A DNA stretch of 64,000 nucleotides from Henricia sp. BOLD:AAB3569 (lineage: Eukaryota > Echinodermata > Asteroidea > Spinulosida > Echinasteridae). The DNA lies in NCBI GenBank assembly GCA_037783545.1, contig JBBELK010000635.1, forward strand, positions 124,001 through 188,000, given 5' to 3'. The notes beneath the pieces were generated by a model that did not search any database, was not told the DNA's origin, and was given only the letters and a program-made list of their open reading frames with translations. Below, piece by piece: positions 21,989 through 34,095 of the stretch; the stretch's first letter is position 1; each line of letters opens with the position of its first letter. The position numbers and the translations under genes are program-made.

Positions 21989-22462
21989 ATGAGTTACTTC
22001 GACAGCGACGTGCCTTTGTTGGTTCTCAAGAGCCTCTTTGCAAAGTACGCGGGCCAGGGCGAAGACTGCCTAAACCACGATCAACTGAAAGACCTCTGCC
22101 AAAGAGACCTGGGTATGAACAAGGACCAGGCTGAAGCTTTCGTATTACTGGAAGACAAGGACGGTAACCAACGAATCAGCTTCGACGAGTTCTACAAGTG
22201 GATCCGAAGTGGCGAGCAGTTCTCCATGATCGACGATAAGTCTCGTTTCTATGTCGTCCGGAAAGCCATTGAGATGTTTAAGAAATTTGACAAAGATGGA
22301 AGCGGGCTTTTGGAGAAGTCGGAAGTCAATGAGGTCCTTTTGGCTTTTGGGGCGAAACCTGAGCACCTCGATGCCCACTTAAAGGCTTTAGACAAAAGTG
22401 GCGATGGCAAGCTTTCTTTTGCTGAATTCTTGGATTATCTTAATTGGATTCCAAAAGATTAA
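21989..22462 (+). CDS. Four-EF-hand calcium-binding protein A (calmodulin-like)
   Basis: The 157-residue protein starts at ATG 21,989 (MSYFDSDVPL). A splice acceptor (CTTTCAG ending 21,977) lies 11 bases upstream, so a noncoding first exon is expected. Loops 2-4 are canonical: 56-67 (DKDGNQRISFDE), 101-112 (DKDGSGLLEKSE) and 135-146 (DKSGDGKLSFAE). Loop 1 (21-32) has lost the acidic positions (AGQGEDCLNHDQ) and should not bind calcium. There is no signal peptide or membrane segment, so it is expected to be cytosolic. The closest relative in view is gene B at 25,091, which shares MSYFD, KSLF, DKSRFY and ALDKSGDGK. The coding region here has no intron where B has one. The physiological target is unknown. 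Confidence 0.9.
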   Translation: MSYFDSDVPLLVLKSLFAKYAGQGEDCLNHDQLKDLCQRDLGMNKDQAEAFVLLEDKDGNQRISFDEFYKWIRSGEQFSMIDDKSRFYVVRKAIEMFKKFDKDGSGLLEKSEVNEVLLAFGAKPEHLDAHLKALDKSGDGKLSFAEFLDYLNWIPKD

Positions 22463-22727
22463 AAAGTCATCCTGTGTTGACTTAATCGTATAAATAACCA
22501 TCTATACAAACGTAAACAGCCTCTAAAAACAGGAAATAGACCCAAAAGACAAATGTGTACAACGTTTTCATGCAGTGCCATCATTATCATAGAAATGCAC
22601 GAGGGACTTGTATGCAAAAATGTCATTTATCAACCAGATTTCGAACCAAAAAGGCAACATACATGTAGTTCTTTGTGACCGAAAAAAGGAAATAGTTCAA
22701 GCAGAAGGACCCTTGGGCGGACGTATA

Positions 22728-23197
22728 GGCTGCGTTCGGGCGTGCAGTTCTCGTTACTCGGGAGTAATGCGTGCGCATTGCACTCGGGTCACATCACGCG
22801 AACGGCAAGTCCGCAGTCCGCGTGCGCGAATGGCAATCAGTGAAGATGGCCGTCTCTTGCCATCACTGCACAAAAAAATGCCGTTTCACTGCTCACAAGA
22901 AACTGAGGAAATACAGGCCGTAAGTCGTGAGAACCTTTGATGCCGTCTAAAACAAACCATAGTGAGTTATTGTTTCAGTTATTGAGTTGACACGTTGAGC
23001 AAATTCACCAAAAATCCCACCCATATTCCACCATCTTCGTACAAATCACATGACACTTGACAGGAGTACGAGCACACTCCCCATTTGTTGGGGAGTAGTG
23101 AGAGCATACTCTCATTGACCCAATTGTCGTTATTCTTGCCGTTCGCGGGCGCAGGAGTATAACTCGTGTTAACACGAGTACACGCCCGAACGCAGCC
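22728..23197. mobile_element. 470-bp MITE
   Basis: The ends GGCTGCGTTCGGGCGTG (22,728) and CACGCCCGAACGCAGCC (ending 23,197) are exact reverse complements. Further inside, CTCGTTACTCGGGAGTA and GAGTATAACTCGTG are also related. There is no coding content. It begins 265 bases past EF-hand gene A, possibly in its 3' UTR. Confidence 0.8.
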
Positions 23198-25090
23198 TTA
23201 GTGTATGGCTGATAGCCACGTCATATAGTTTTGAAAGCATTTCAGATATTTGCGGGAACGCAACATCTGGAATGGTGTCTGTCTGATCACCATTGAAATA
23301 AAACAACTAAACTTGGGATGAGAGAAAAATCGTAAGGGCCTTATCAGGATTCCAACCCGATACATCTGACTCACCGGGAAGCTGAGCTTTAAGGCACAGT
23401 TGGTATCCTCCCTCATGTTTTTCCCTGTGGACCCGATATTAAGATATTTGCGGGGAAAAGTAATTGTTTTCGTTCATACAGCTTATACCGAAATGAGAAC
23501 TACTGCTGAGCACATGCACATTGCACATCATAATATACTTATTTCCTGCTCGAACGTTTCGCGATTGTAACTTATCTTCAATTGGCAACACGTTTTGAGG
23601 TTGATTTAACGATTATGTTAATATCTATTCGGACAATTTGTAGTTATGCTAGTGTTTGTCGATTGTGTTTTTACATTTTGTTTTTACATTATCGTGTACC
23701 GTTTTAAGAACGGCTTTGATCATGGTTATTTTAGCAAGATACATGCATGTCCAATTACTCGTAAAGTTTTAATATGCGTATTTTATACACCCACCGTGTT
23801 ACAACGAAATTTGCAATTAAAAGGAAACTTATTTTTATATAGAAATGTGCATTCGTATACCGATGTAATGTTTTTATTAATTAATGGAATGATATTTTTT
23901 AGTTGATTTTAATACGAAATAAATGCGATGGTATAATTAAATATACAATGTAATTTGTCATTGAACTTTGACAACAGTGGAATCACAAAGTTTTTTTGAG
24001 AAGGTATCGTGCATAATCGTATTTTAAAGAAAGGGACAACACTTTTTTGAAATTATCGACGAATCTAATCGAAAACTATTACCGATGTATTGTGTGGTGC
24101 ATAAAACTTGAGAATCAAAATCTTTTTTTCAACGTCGGCAACCCACTTAATTGTGATGATAAACTCTGCAACTATGTGCTGTGCCATACTTTAAATTTTG
24201 AAAGGATGATGACGTCAACCATGCAACGATTGCATATCTTGATTGTGACCCTATGGATGCTATTTTTGCAGCTGTCAATATTATTTGTGACCATCGAAGA
24301 GTTCAGTCAAGCATCTAATGCAATATGCTTCAGGTTGAGCAGATTTCAATTGCCATTGCAATGTACATGTATTGTACGTGCATGCTGTCCAAAAGATCGG
24401 CGTTTTCTTCTCTAAATAATTATATACATGTAGCCCTGTACTAGCTCGCAGGAGCGTATTGGATTGCATCGAAGCTATTTCACATCACACGCGTGTCAAA
24501 ACCGAGCTGTTCGTAAACTGACGGTAAGTTTTAATAAATAAATAAATAAACACTTGATTTCAGTAGCATTTCCCTTCAAATTATAATGCTGCTGAACCAC
24601 ACGGCATGTGTACATGTTCTTGCATATATCGAATTGAAGTGATTTATTTTTTTCATTTGACAGGATCACGACGTACATATACTTTGGTTCATGTTCATAT
24701 ACTTTGGTTCAAGACGATTATGTCATTTACAAGGAAAAAACTTTTCATGGATTACTGGAATAGGGCATAAGATATAATATTGGCATAAGAAGAATATTGG
24801 TACCAATCTTTAAAAATGTTAGCTACATAGTTGCATCAAATGCTTCAGAAAACCTTTTAAAATCCCTGGCTTGCTTGGTTGTGTTTTAAGTGAAACAATC
24901 TGGCACTCGCATTGTTCAAAAATAACCACTATCAGTTACTTAAAGAAAGTGCGATCTTCGACAAAAATGAATTCATGTGGTGTTTGTTACCGTTGCTATC
25001 AAAAATGGGAGTGTATAGTATTCTGTCATACGAAATAATTATTATGACACACTTTCATTTTTATTTATTTACTTATTTAGGAAACTGAAG
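23198..25090. other. Spacer between the EF-hand paralogues
   Basis: Very AT-rich. An AAAT microsatellite lies at 24,534-24,551. No gene was recognised. The end (25,030-25,080, TTTATTTACTTATTTAG) is a good splice acceptor for gene B, implying an upstream noncoding exon somewhere here. Confidence 0.5.
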
Positions 25091-26645
25091 ATGAGTTATT
25101 TTGACGAGTGTACACCTGACATAGTTGTAAAGAGTCTCTTTTCAAAATATGACAAAGACGACAGCGGCTCCCTGACTCCCGGAGAAATGAGAGAATTCCT
25201 TGAGGACGATCTGGGGTTCACGAGCGAAGAAGCAGAAATGTCCACGCTGCTTGGAGACAAAGACGGTGATAGACGAATCGGCTTCGAGGAATTTAAAGGT
25301 CGCATGAAATGGGATTTTGTTTTATTGCATGAAATAACATTTGAATTACATGTAATTCCAATGAATGCAAGTTAGGCTCATAAATTATTGTTTTATTTCA
25401 TGTTTTCTATTTTTATGCTAATGAGAATTTCCATATTCATGAGCAAAGCTAAGCTCATATGGTCGAAGCCATATTTAAATATTCACTTCACGATCAAGCA
25501 AGGATCACAAAGTTATTGCCAGCAGCATGGACGGCACGGTCTGCGTATAGACCGCTATTCAAGATCCTAATGCCTGGTGCTTTTGTATGCAACGCTACGA
25601 TTGGCTAATACGCCCGGTCCTACAGCAGTATTGTATACCCCGTGCACCAATTACGGACATTCTAGCTTATGAGAGCGCGATGTAGTGTCAAGCCTCGTGA
25701 CGTCATGTCCTGCATAGTCTTGACTCGCAGCCGTTTTTACTATCAAGCCTAGTTTACACTCGCTACCGCGCGCTAAGTTAAACCAGGATTTTTTTAACGC
25801 GTGTCAAGACGGTCAAAACCCGTATTTTTGTAGGGGAAAACGTACGGTTATATTTTCAACAATTTCCCGTACGAAATACGGCCAAATCGTACTAGTTGGC
25901 AGGTCTGGTGATTTCATCTCACCAACAATTGAAGAATTATCCATATAGCCTTGTGCGCAACATTTTATCATTTTGGTAGCTCCTTGGTATCGTGAACTGT
26001 ATTAGTTTAATATAATGTCATTTGCAACAAACCCCGTCAAATTTATGTCAAAAATGGACCAGTTGGCTACTGTTGCTCTTTATAAATGTTTGTAATGTTT
26101 TATCTTTGTTTTTAAAGTGTGGGTTCCCTCCATGACTAGCTATGAACAGCGCCCCCATGTATCAAACAAATTAAAAGAAAAAAATCACTTCCTTTTTAAT
26201 AATTTTTTATTTTTTATTTGTTATTTTGTTTTCTATTTTTTTAAATTAATCAATTATTATTATTTTTTTTTTTAAAGAAAACTAAAATTTAATATAGCCT
26301 GCAGCAATATCATCATTTGAATTTTTGTATTTAAATCGCGACGGGTGTCAATTTTCTTTTCACAAAACCTTCAAAGATTGGATCCGGGACAAGACGACCC
26401 TGAAAAACATCAGCGACAAATCTCGCTTCTACTATCTCAGCAAAGCCGTAGAGATGTTTAAAGAATATGACAAAGATAACAGCGGTGTCTTGGAGCGTGC
26501 GGACGTAAAAGAGCTCATCGTGGCGACCCAGGGTGGCAAAGTGGAGAACCTTGAGGCAAGCTTGAAAGCACTTGACAAATCAGGCGACGGCAAAGTCTCC
26601 TTCCCAGAATTCCTAGCGTGGCTGAATTGGTGTCCAATGGAATGA
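25091..26645 (+). CDS. Four-EF-hand calcium-binding protein B (calmodulin-like)
   Basis: Two exons, 25,091-25,298 and 26,377-26,645, join in phase 1 (AAAG|GTCGCA donor, CTTCAAAG| acceptor; split codon Asp70) to give 158 residues, one more than paralogue A. All four loops look usable: 21-32 (DKDDSGSLTPGE), 56-67 (DKDGDRRIGFEE), 101-112 (DKDNSGVLERAD, with Asp instead of Glu at position 12, which usually lowers calcium affinity or shifts magnesium preference) and 136-147 (DKSGDGKVSFPE). A splice acceptor ends at 25,080, 10 bases before the ATG, in the same relative place as in A. Tandem duplication is the simple explanation; the intron was then lost in A or gained in B. The protein is probably cytosolic, with target unknown. 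Confidence 0.9.
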
Positions 26646-27003
26646 ACGTTCTCCTATTTGCACGATTTGTGCACCACGGAGCAGCGAAATTTCACACCAT
26701 TCATGACTTTGTGAAGCATTGTGAATTTCATCTGCACCAATTACTAGGTTTGCAGAGCTGCCAACCCTCCCGGATTTTGCAACAGATTCTTCGGGAAATG
26801 ACTATATAATTGTGTGAGTCCTGACATGGATAAAAACCCTCCTGGATTGTCGATTAACAACCTTGGGGATTTTTGGATGTGTTTGGAGTCACGGAATGGA
26901 TATATTTTCCCAGATGTCTTCCCCAAAAGTGTTGCGTAACTTTTACGAAATTGGTTTGACGTCAGTAGATTTGGTTTTTGTTGGTTTGTTTTAGTATGTA
27001 TAA

Positions 27004-27009
27004 AATAAA
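27004..27009 (+). promoter_or_regulatory. Candidate poly(A) signal of EF-hand gene B
   Basis: An AATAAA hexamer 359 bases past the stop codon is the first clear one downstream. The cleavage site is not determined. Confidence 0.4.
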
Positions 27010-27174
27010 GCATTTGGGGAAATGGAACACAAGATGCTCAGTGGGTAATTCGCGTCATACCGTGACTTGTGCGAGTTGGTTGAACTGCCCTTTAGGCTTT
27101 ATATATACAGTGTCCGTGTATCCATATACTCATTGGATCAGTACAATGTATACTATATGTTATGTCACATGAAC

Positions 27175-27559
27175 TTAAAGTTGCACTGCCCGTGTTTGGG
27201 TGAAAAAATTTAAAAAAATTAATTTACACAAGCGAACAAATTTAGAAAGCTTACGTGTCTCTGTAACGAAAAATATCAACAACTTGAATTTCCGACGTCG
27301 AGAACTGGGGATTATTGGTCTAAGCCTTTTTCCTAAAACGTCAAAACATAATACGTCAACACTCTCTCGATTAAATGACCTGCCAGCCATTTAATCATTT
27401 CTTGTTTTTAATCGACTGGCATTAATCCTTGACGGATTTTTGCGTTCTTGGTACCAAATGAAAGCTGATAACTTTTTCTATTCTAGACAAATACCTATTT
27501 ATCTTTAAAAAAACAAATTGACGCCCAAATCGGCCAAAACACGGGCAGTGCAACTTTAA
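27175..27559. mobile_element. 385-bp MITE with TTAA ends (piggyBac type)
   Basis: TTAAAGTTGCACTGCCCGTG at the left and the reverse complement CACGGGCAGTGCAACTTTAA at the right, each bordered by TTAA. Inside, CGTCGAGAACTGGGGATTATT is flanked by frames with no protein features. TTAA target sites point to a piggyBac-type transposase acting in trans. Confidence 0.75.
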
Positions 27560-30033
27560 AGTGCATTTTACTTTCTTGGAATATAATTGGCGGATGATTT
27601 TCTTGAGCACACTATATAGTCGAGATACTGTTTCCATTATGCGATATGAATGTACCAGATTATGTGCACAAATATATTGTATGTAACGCCCAAGTAGATC
27701 CTTGTCATCTGATTAGACGATAGCAGGTCACATGTCGTTCAATATTTAATCCATTTAATGGTACGTCATAATATACTAAACGTGCAGTTTTGTTCCATAT
27801 GTATTATTTTTCATGGCACACGATGCGCCCACTGTGTGTCAAATGGGACGACCCCTCTGACACTTACTTTTTACAACTCACAAGCAAGGCTTTTGGACAA
27901 TTCTGATGCCACCAACATCAAAATAAATTCGAAGGGTATTCCTGAATAATTTGTAAGATGACAAGGATCGCCTCGTAGAAATATTATTTTCTATGTATTA
28001 CGTACGCAATTGGTTGAAAGTATACTCCGACATATTTGTTTAAAAACACATAATTGTTAATTTATTGTGAAGGCGCCATCTTGGACAGAAAACCAATCCT
28101 GTGGTGCATGTTTGTTACTATTGCTGTCAACACTGAGTATTTTGTTTTCTTGTTGGCTAAATTTTGGATCATTGGATAGAAATGATGCATTAAGTATACC
28201 TTTAAATATTATTATTGGACGATAACCTTGATGTCATTGGGTGCGTTCCATTGATCGACACTTTATCCTCCTTCCCAAAAGCGCGCCCTGTCTGAAGTAC
28301 AGTAATATGATCATGCTTTGCACAATCATCTCCAGATCCAAGCCAACTCGAGGAAACCAATCGAACGCACTCATACCATTGACCTCCCTGTACCATTGAC
28401 TCTATTATAATAGAAAAGTGACTCATTACACATTGCAAATAACTGCGTGGCTCCCGTGTTCGTTCGTGTGTAATTGTATTGCCAATGTGGATGGTGTACT
28501 GACTCCCAATGGGCACATACATGTAATTCGCGGTACATGCACCAGTTTACTACACCATTCTTCCTCCATGCTACACCACACATTTTGACAACGTGCTCTT
28601 GCCAAATGTACGTTCGAAATTTGTGTTTTGGAACAGGTAGGAGTATTAATAATTTTCACAAAAACATTTCAAAGCAATTTGCCACACTATATCGTGCAAT
28701 ACATGTAGACGTAAATTCATAGAGGCGTGGCCGTACGACTAGGCCTATACCCAGCACGATAGCCCTATAATGTAACCCCAATACTCCCCGAGGCCTAACG
28801 CCTCAACACACTCGTCTCTTTTATTAACGTACCAACCACGCCCCAAAAACCCGAAAGGAATTCTTTAACTTCCTTGGATATTTGAGAACAATGGGGGAAC
28901 AATCATGGAAGGTGGTGGGTACCCTCCAGCTCTAACTGTCATGATATCGTGCTGCAAATGTTGGGTAGGGGCGCGCCCGCGGGGTGGGGCCGGGCCCGGG
29001 GAATGCATAAGGCAAAATGTAACTTTACGTGGCTTTGAACCCGTGCACAAAACGTAGGACAAGTTGCCAAAAATCGTCTTGACATTCGGTAATTACAAAA
29101 TAAGATTTTTATTGTTTTGCAGTATTCTTCAGTAGATGTATCTGATTGGAGATAATATAACTTAATACTGACATGCACATGTGATATTTTTCTTATTTTC
29201 AGGAAGAGATATAAACATGCTAAACAATGTGTGTTTTGCTTGGAAGAACATTGAAGACTTTTCCCCTGGTGTGATTTCACTGTGAAAGGTTGATTAGTAA
29301 AATTAATTATGGCAGTTTCAGACAGTACTTTTGCATGCATGCCTCTGGAACCTTGACCATTGTAAGTTGACCTCGGTAACCCAACTTGACAATGAATTTC
29401 GATCAGTAGTGACCGAGTTTTGGTCAACGGAATGTATAGGCCCATTTTCTAGGGCAGCAACGGTGGCACTGTGCACACACACACACACGGCGGAGGCTCG
29501 ATCGCGTTCGTACGTCCGGTTGAACTTTTCAATGAACCCGGTTTTAAGCAAAATTGAACAGCCTTGACAACTGATGTTAAACTGTATACACGAGTTAGTT
29601 GAATTGAACGATGTGATTACCCCACTGTGAACCAAGTTTACTGCTGGACAAAATGGGTTGGGCGGTATGAAGTCAGCCTCGTAAAAACCCATGATTGTTC
29701 TTCACTGTGCGTACTTAGCAACCGATGACTTTTCATCGCGCAGAGTCTGTGCCCCGGACTTGTGACCTATTCACTTTCAAGCGAATGAATTGGGAACAAG
29801 ATAAGAGTTCCCGGATGTCCGCGCCGGCCTATGGGCACGTCTTTATGCACGGAATAAACTATTCCTTCTTGAAAAGGCACGCGCGCACGACAAAACAAGG
29901 ACTCGGGGAGTGCAGTTTGCTTCCATGTGTAAAGTTGGACAGACTGACGGAATAAAGGGAACGAATTTTGACGTAGAGCATCGTTGAGTTTCGATGGTTT
30001 TGTTTCCTCCATGTCTATGACTAGTTTGTAGTC
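27560..30033. other. Spacer upstream of PGAP4
   Basis: Open frames up to 168 codons (minus, 28,939-29,445) show no family features and overlap low-complexity sequence. A GC-rich patch lies at 28,965-29,005 and a CA repeat at 29,475-29,488. The 5' UTR and promoter of PGAP4 presumably lie in the last few hundred bases. Confidence 0.45.
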
Positions 30034-31239
30034 ATGGTGCAGTGCAAGGTTCTATGCAAATTGATCCTTGGGTTTCTTACGCTTTACGCTGTGACATTTT
30101 CAATAATTCTCCCGCTCTTTTGTCACAACCGTCCCTTTTCCCGTCTTTACTTTCAAAGAAGTCGCACCGTAGGGGGCGCCATACGGAATGACGTCATTAA
30201 AGGCCACAAGGCGGATAAATATTTCGCGCGGCTGGACCCGAAGGCGTCACTGGCGTTTCACACTGAGCCAATAAGAATGCAAAGTACACTAAAGTACGCC
30301 ATCGGGGTGATTACGGTCAAAAGACGGTCCGCAGAATATAGGGCGTACACCCCGAGATATCTCACGCGAGTTGTGGCGGAATTCGATAAACTACTCAAAG
30401 AAACAAATCGACGAGATATCGTTTTATTCATATGCAACGCAGATAGTGTACCAAAACAACACCGGGAGGCTTGGAATTTAACCAAGTACGTACACAGCGT
30501 GTGGAAGAGCGGAGAAGATCGACATAGTCTGACTGCAAGTGCACGAGAACAGGAAAAACGGGACTACGTTTTCTGTATGAAACGGATCGAAACGCTCAAT
30601 GCGCAGTATTCAATTTTAGTGCAGGACGACGCAGTGCCGTACTCGCATTTTATCACTTCGCTGGACCGACTTTTACAGACGCGCTTCGAAAACAGATTCT
30701 CCCGCGGTGAATTGGTGCAAAATCCTGACAACTGGACCGCTGTCAAATTCTACTTCCCGGAAAAATGGCAGGGTTATGGGAACGAACCAAGACTAATTTG
30801 GGAATTGATCTGTGCGTCTTTACTTGGTGGAGGAATTCTCTACGGACTTTTCACGCTGTGTACCTTCCCATTTAAGTGGATCGCAAGTTTCGCCATTTTT
30901 GCCTTATTCTGCATCTACTTTGGGATTTCTATTTTCGTCATCGGCCGACCGTATTTGCAAATGCTTCGCCTCCTTGCCGTAGATTTGTACGCCGTCCGCG
31001 GCGCCCCAACGTGCTGTATACCTGCCGTTTTATACAAAACGGAATCTCTGTCTCACATACGTAGAAATCTGACTGGTGTAACGTGCAGTACACGATACCC
31101 ACTCGATATTGCGATAAGCAGGCATTTACGAGACACAGGGAACAAACAATACCTTGTGATGCCAAATTTAGTCAACCATATTGGTGTGTTTTCGTCGCTT
31201 CACCAAGGTGCAAAAAACCCGCACACATTTCTGAATTAG
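30034..31239 (+). CDS. PGAP4: GPI-N-acetylgalactosamine transferase, PGAP4/TMEM246
   Basis: A single 401-residue frame (human protein: 403). The family transfers GalNAc to the first mannose of GPI anchors in the Golgi. Features in order: N-terminal membrane helix about 8-30; a glycosyltransferase core interrupted by two adjacent membrane helices (about 255-278 and 282-304), the unusual insertion typical of PGAP4; the nucleotide-sugar/metal motif QDDAVP (197-202, EDDAVP in human) preceded by EKRDYVFC; and a conserved C-terminus PNLVNHIGVFSSL (377-389). The ATG at 30,034 places the first helix as in the family. The coding region is intronless. The first Asp/Glu of the metal motif is Gln197, which is conservative at the non-DD position. 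It has no functional link to the flanking genes. Confidence 0.92.
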   Translation: MVQCKVLCKLILGFLTLYAVTFSIILPLFCHNRPFSRLYFQRSRTVGGAIRNDVIKGHKADKYFARLDPKASLAFHTEPIRMQSTLKYAIGVITVKRRSAEYRAYTPRYLTRVVAEFDKLLKETNRRDIVLFICNADSVPKQHREAWNLTKYVHSVWKSGEDRHSLTASAREQEKRDYVFCMKRIETLNAQYSILVQDDAVPYSHFITSLDRLLQTRFENRFSRGELVQNPDNWTAVKFYFPEKWQGYGNEPRLIWELICASLLGGGILYGLFTLCTFPFKWIASFAIFALFCIYFGISIFVIGRPYLQMLRLLAVDLYAVRGAPTCCIPAVLYKTESLSHIRRNLTGVTCSTRYPLDIAISRHLRDTGNKQYLVMPNLVNHIGVFSSLHQGAKNPHTFLN

Positions 31240-31500
31240 GCTTTTGAATATCTTGATTTTTGTCTATACAAATATACAGTCTTGGCCCAATAGACCGTAT
31301 AGATGCCATCTTGTGGAGAAGTTTGTTTGTTCCTTCATGGTTAATCGTTTTGTGCTTACATGGTTGGTTATTTGAAGATGAAAGATATTCGATACAGTCT
31401 ACTAAATAGACTTGGCCCAAGTACGACGCCATTTTGTTATATCTGATATCGATGGAGCCTGGAGGACAAAGGCAAGAAATGCTGTAGGCTACAGTGTATA

Positions 31501-31775
31501 CACCCTAAAACAGATTGGTTGAATTCAACCAATGTGGTTGGTAGATATTTGTCTAACCAATGTATTGGTTAAAATAACCAATATTACATGTATATGGTTA
31601 ACTTTTTCAACCATTCCATATTGGTTAGGAACCCTTTTTCAAGCAATCCATGTTGGTTTAACAAATATGGTTTGGTTAAAAAAGGAAACCGTCACGTAAG
31701 ATTGGTTATTTTAACCAATAGATTGGTTGGATACCAACCACGTTGGTTGAATTCATCCAATCTGCTGTTAGGGTG
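31501..31775. mobile_element. 275-bp MITE with TA target duplication
   Basis: The ends CACCCTAAAACAGATTGG and CCAATCTGCTGTTAGGGTG are inverted, with TA immediately outside on both sides (31,499-31,500 and 31,776-31,777), as in Tc1/mariner-type insertion. The interior is built from TTGGTTGAATTCAACCAA-like palindromes and many TTGGTTA/TAACCAA words. Confidence 0.8.
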
Positions 31776-31877
31776 TAAAAACCGTCACTGTTCAAGATAT
31801 ATGGGGAGCTGTTGGGGAGAAATGCCACAATCTAACTGCTGATAGGGTTGTGCGCCTTGGCCACGTTAGCCACCTAA

Positions 31878-32450
31878 TAGACCTGAAACGTAATGACGTC
31901 ACGCAATGTTTACCGCGGTGCATTATGGGTGAAAATTGGGACGAAATCTCTGCATCTGTAGTTTGCGTGCGATGTATGCATAGCGCCTAGCGTATTATAG
32001 TCTAGTCAATTTACGATTTGACCTAGAACTAATTGCAATAAAAATTATTCTAAAATGAATCTATGCCGCAACATTCAAATAAACAACATCTAATTTCTTT
32101 TGAGTGGAAAGGTGTTTTTTAAGCAGTTTTTGAAGACAAACATTAAGAATAAAAATTTAGTCTGGTAACGTTCCGTAGTCTGTATGTTTCGTCACAGTGG
32201 ATGCGTAGTAATACGACCACTTGCGATCAGACGACGACGTCTCAGAAACTAGTCTGGTAACGTTCTCCATCCTACATGTTTCGCGATGGTATACTAGGTG
32301 CATGGTAATCACGACCACTTAAGCGAGCACCTGATTTGGACACTGCCGTCTGCTCAACGCACGCAAACAAGAGATGCAGAGATTTCGTCCACTTTTCACC
32401 CATAATGCACCGCGGTAAACATTGCGTGACGTCATTATGTCATAGGTCTA
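31878..32450. mobile_element. 573-bp MITE with about 90-bp TIRs
   Basis: Left 31,878-31,970 and right 32,358-32,450 are reverse complements over roughly 90 bases (words TAATGACGTCACGCAATG, TTTACCGCGGTGCATTATGG, GACGAAATCTCTGCATC). The end bases are TAGACCT/AGGTCTA. Inside, a segment with TCTGGTAACGTTC occurs twice (about 32,160 and 32,252). There is no coding content. Confidence 0.8.
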
Positions 32451-33100
32451 GTGAAGCGAAATGGTTCTGGTGATTTCCTGATGGCAGCGGTAATAATGGC
32501 AACAGCGCGAAGAGCACCCCCGCAGGGGCGGACATGATGTGCGCTATATAAGTATCCACTATTATTATTGTTAAGAAGATATAAATATTGGAAATGATAA
32601 AACATGCGCTAGTAATATATTAGAAACATTTCTACGCAATTATTTGAATTATCTATAATTTTTCTATTACAATTTATCAACGATTCCTACTTCTGATTTT
32701 TCCGACTCTGACGCCTGTTGATTATGTATTTCCAATTTGCTAACGAATAACGATCATGTGCCAGGTATGTTGTTTTGTTTTGTATATAATGCCTTAAAAC
32801 ATTTGCCTTTTTAATAATATGCCCGTATTTCATTTGGGTACAGCTATACATGTAGGCCTACATTATTTGATTTTGTAATTTAATTTTCATTTGCAATTTT
32901 GTAAATGAATAAAGTTAATCTTTTCACATTTCAGTTATGTTTATTCTGTACATGTGCTGTTTCAATGTAATGATTAGGCCTACTCTATAACAATGACGAG
33001 AACATCCGAATATTAACTACATGTAAATTAGTACGTCACCGCGTCGTCACGTGATTCAGATAGGACATAAAAGGAGTCGTATTTCGTTAGTTGCACAGCA
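32451..33100. other. Spacer with a SINE-like 3' tail
   Basis: The stretch 32,470-32,580 (GCGCTATATAAGTATCC followed by ATTATTATTATTG) resembles the tail of a short interspersed element, but no tRNA-like head was found. The remainder is AT-rich and unrecognised. Confidence 0.4.
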
Positions 33101-33392
33101 GGGGCGGTCGGGTTGGCGTACGGGTTCTTTCCTCGCCTTTCACCTCTGGCGTCCCGGGTTCGAATCCGGAGCGTGTATGTGGATTGGGTTTGCAGTCCCT
33201 ACTTGACCGCGTGGGTTTTCCCCTGGGGCATTTCTCTGGGGGTTTTCCTCCCACTTCTAAAACTGCAACTCCTTCTTCGTCATCTCAAGTTGATATTATA
33301 TAGTATAGTTAAAGCTAAAACCGTATAGTTGATGGCATAAAGGGCCTTAGTTGCCGAAGATGCCATAAAATATACAACAACAACAACAACAG
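33101..33392 (+). mobile_element. tRNA-derived SINE with (CAA)n tail
   Basis: The head carries a B-box-like GGGTTCGAATCCGG (about 33,157). The body includes GGGTTTTCCCCTGGGGCATT and GGTTTTCCTCCCACTTC, and it ends GATGCCATAAAATATA followed by CAA repeats. It is the long version of the fragment at 9,868-9,990. It looks full-length from head to tail. Confidence 0.75.
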
Positions 33393-34021
33393 TTGCACAG
33401 CTTTTTTTCCAGGTTTTCTTGATCGTTTTGTCAAGTTTCTAGTTTTGGCGCCAATGAAAATTAGTGCAGATTACGTACTGAAACTGATGCTACCCTCATT
33501 CTGATTGGCTGATGAAATTCCACTCCGTCGAGTAGACTGGTTTCAAGTCTGCATAATGAGCGCCACCAAATACCCGTACTTGTTAACAAGGAATAAACTA
33601 CTAAAGTGTGACGGCATTTGCCAGTGTAACTGGGTATAAACATTCGCTGGTTATATGAAACGTCCATTGCTGAAGCGCAGGGGAACTTGTTCACTGGTTG
33701 TAGTGTAGACCCAGTATATATTGGCTACACATGAATGGTGATTTTTTACTCTCGTGTAAAGAGCTAACTTGAGGCAGACGTTTAATAAACCAAGTGAGCA
33801 GTTTCCCGAAGTGAGCATAGCAGTAAGGCTCGTTTCGGGTCACGCTCCCCGGGGCGTGGTTTTTTTGTCACACCGCAGCGAGGGGTACACCCCAATTTTT
33901 CAAACCGCGAGTCTACGTTTCCAATGAGTGATACTTCTCAAGTGACAATGATTGGAAATAGTCACAACTCTTACTCTCACAATTAGAGAAAAAGAAGAAA
34001 CCGAGAAATTTCGGAAAAAAA

Positions 34022-34095
34022 CCAAACCTGACTGAGATTCGAACCAGGGACCTTATGATTACAAGTCGAGGTCTCTTATAACCAACCCTATTAAA
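34022..34095 (-). mobile_element. tRNA-Thr-like pseudogene or SINE head
   Basis: On the minus strand the sequence has an anticodon-loop-like ACTTGTAAT (TGT) and a B box GGTTCGAATCTC. The anticodon stem does not pair and the acceptor stem is not formed, so it is not a working tRNA. No body or tail family was identified. Confidence 0.45.

Noticed and set aside
28939-29445. 168-codon open frame on the minus strand
   Set aside because: No family features; part of it is a GC-rich, low-complexity patch, and no splice context supports it.
34022-34095. Working tRNA-Thr gene
   Set aside because: Stems do not pair and the acceptor end is absent; treated as a pseudo-tRNA or SINE head.
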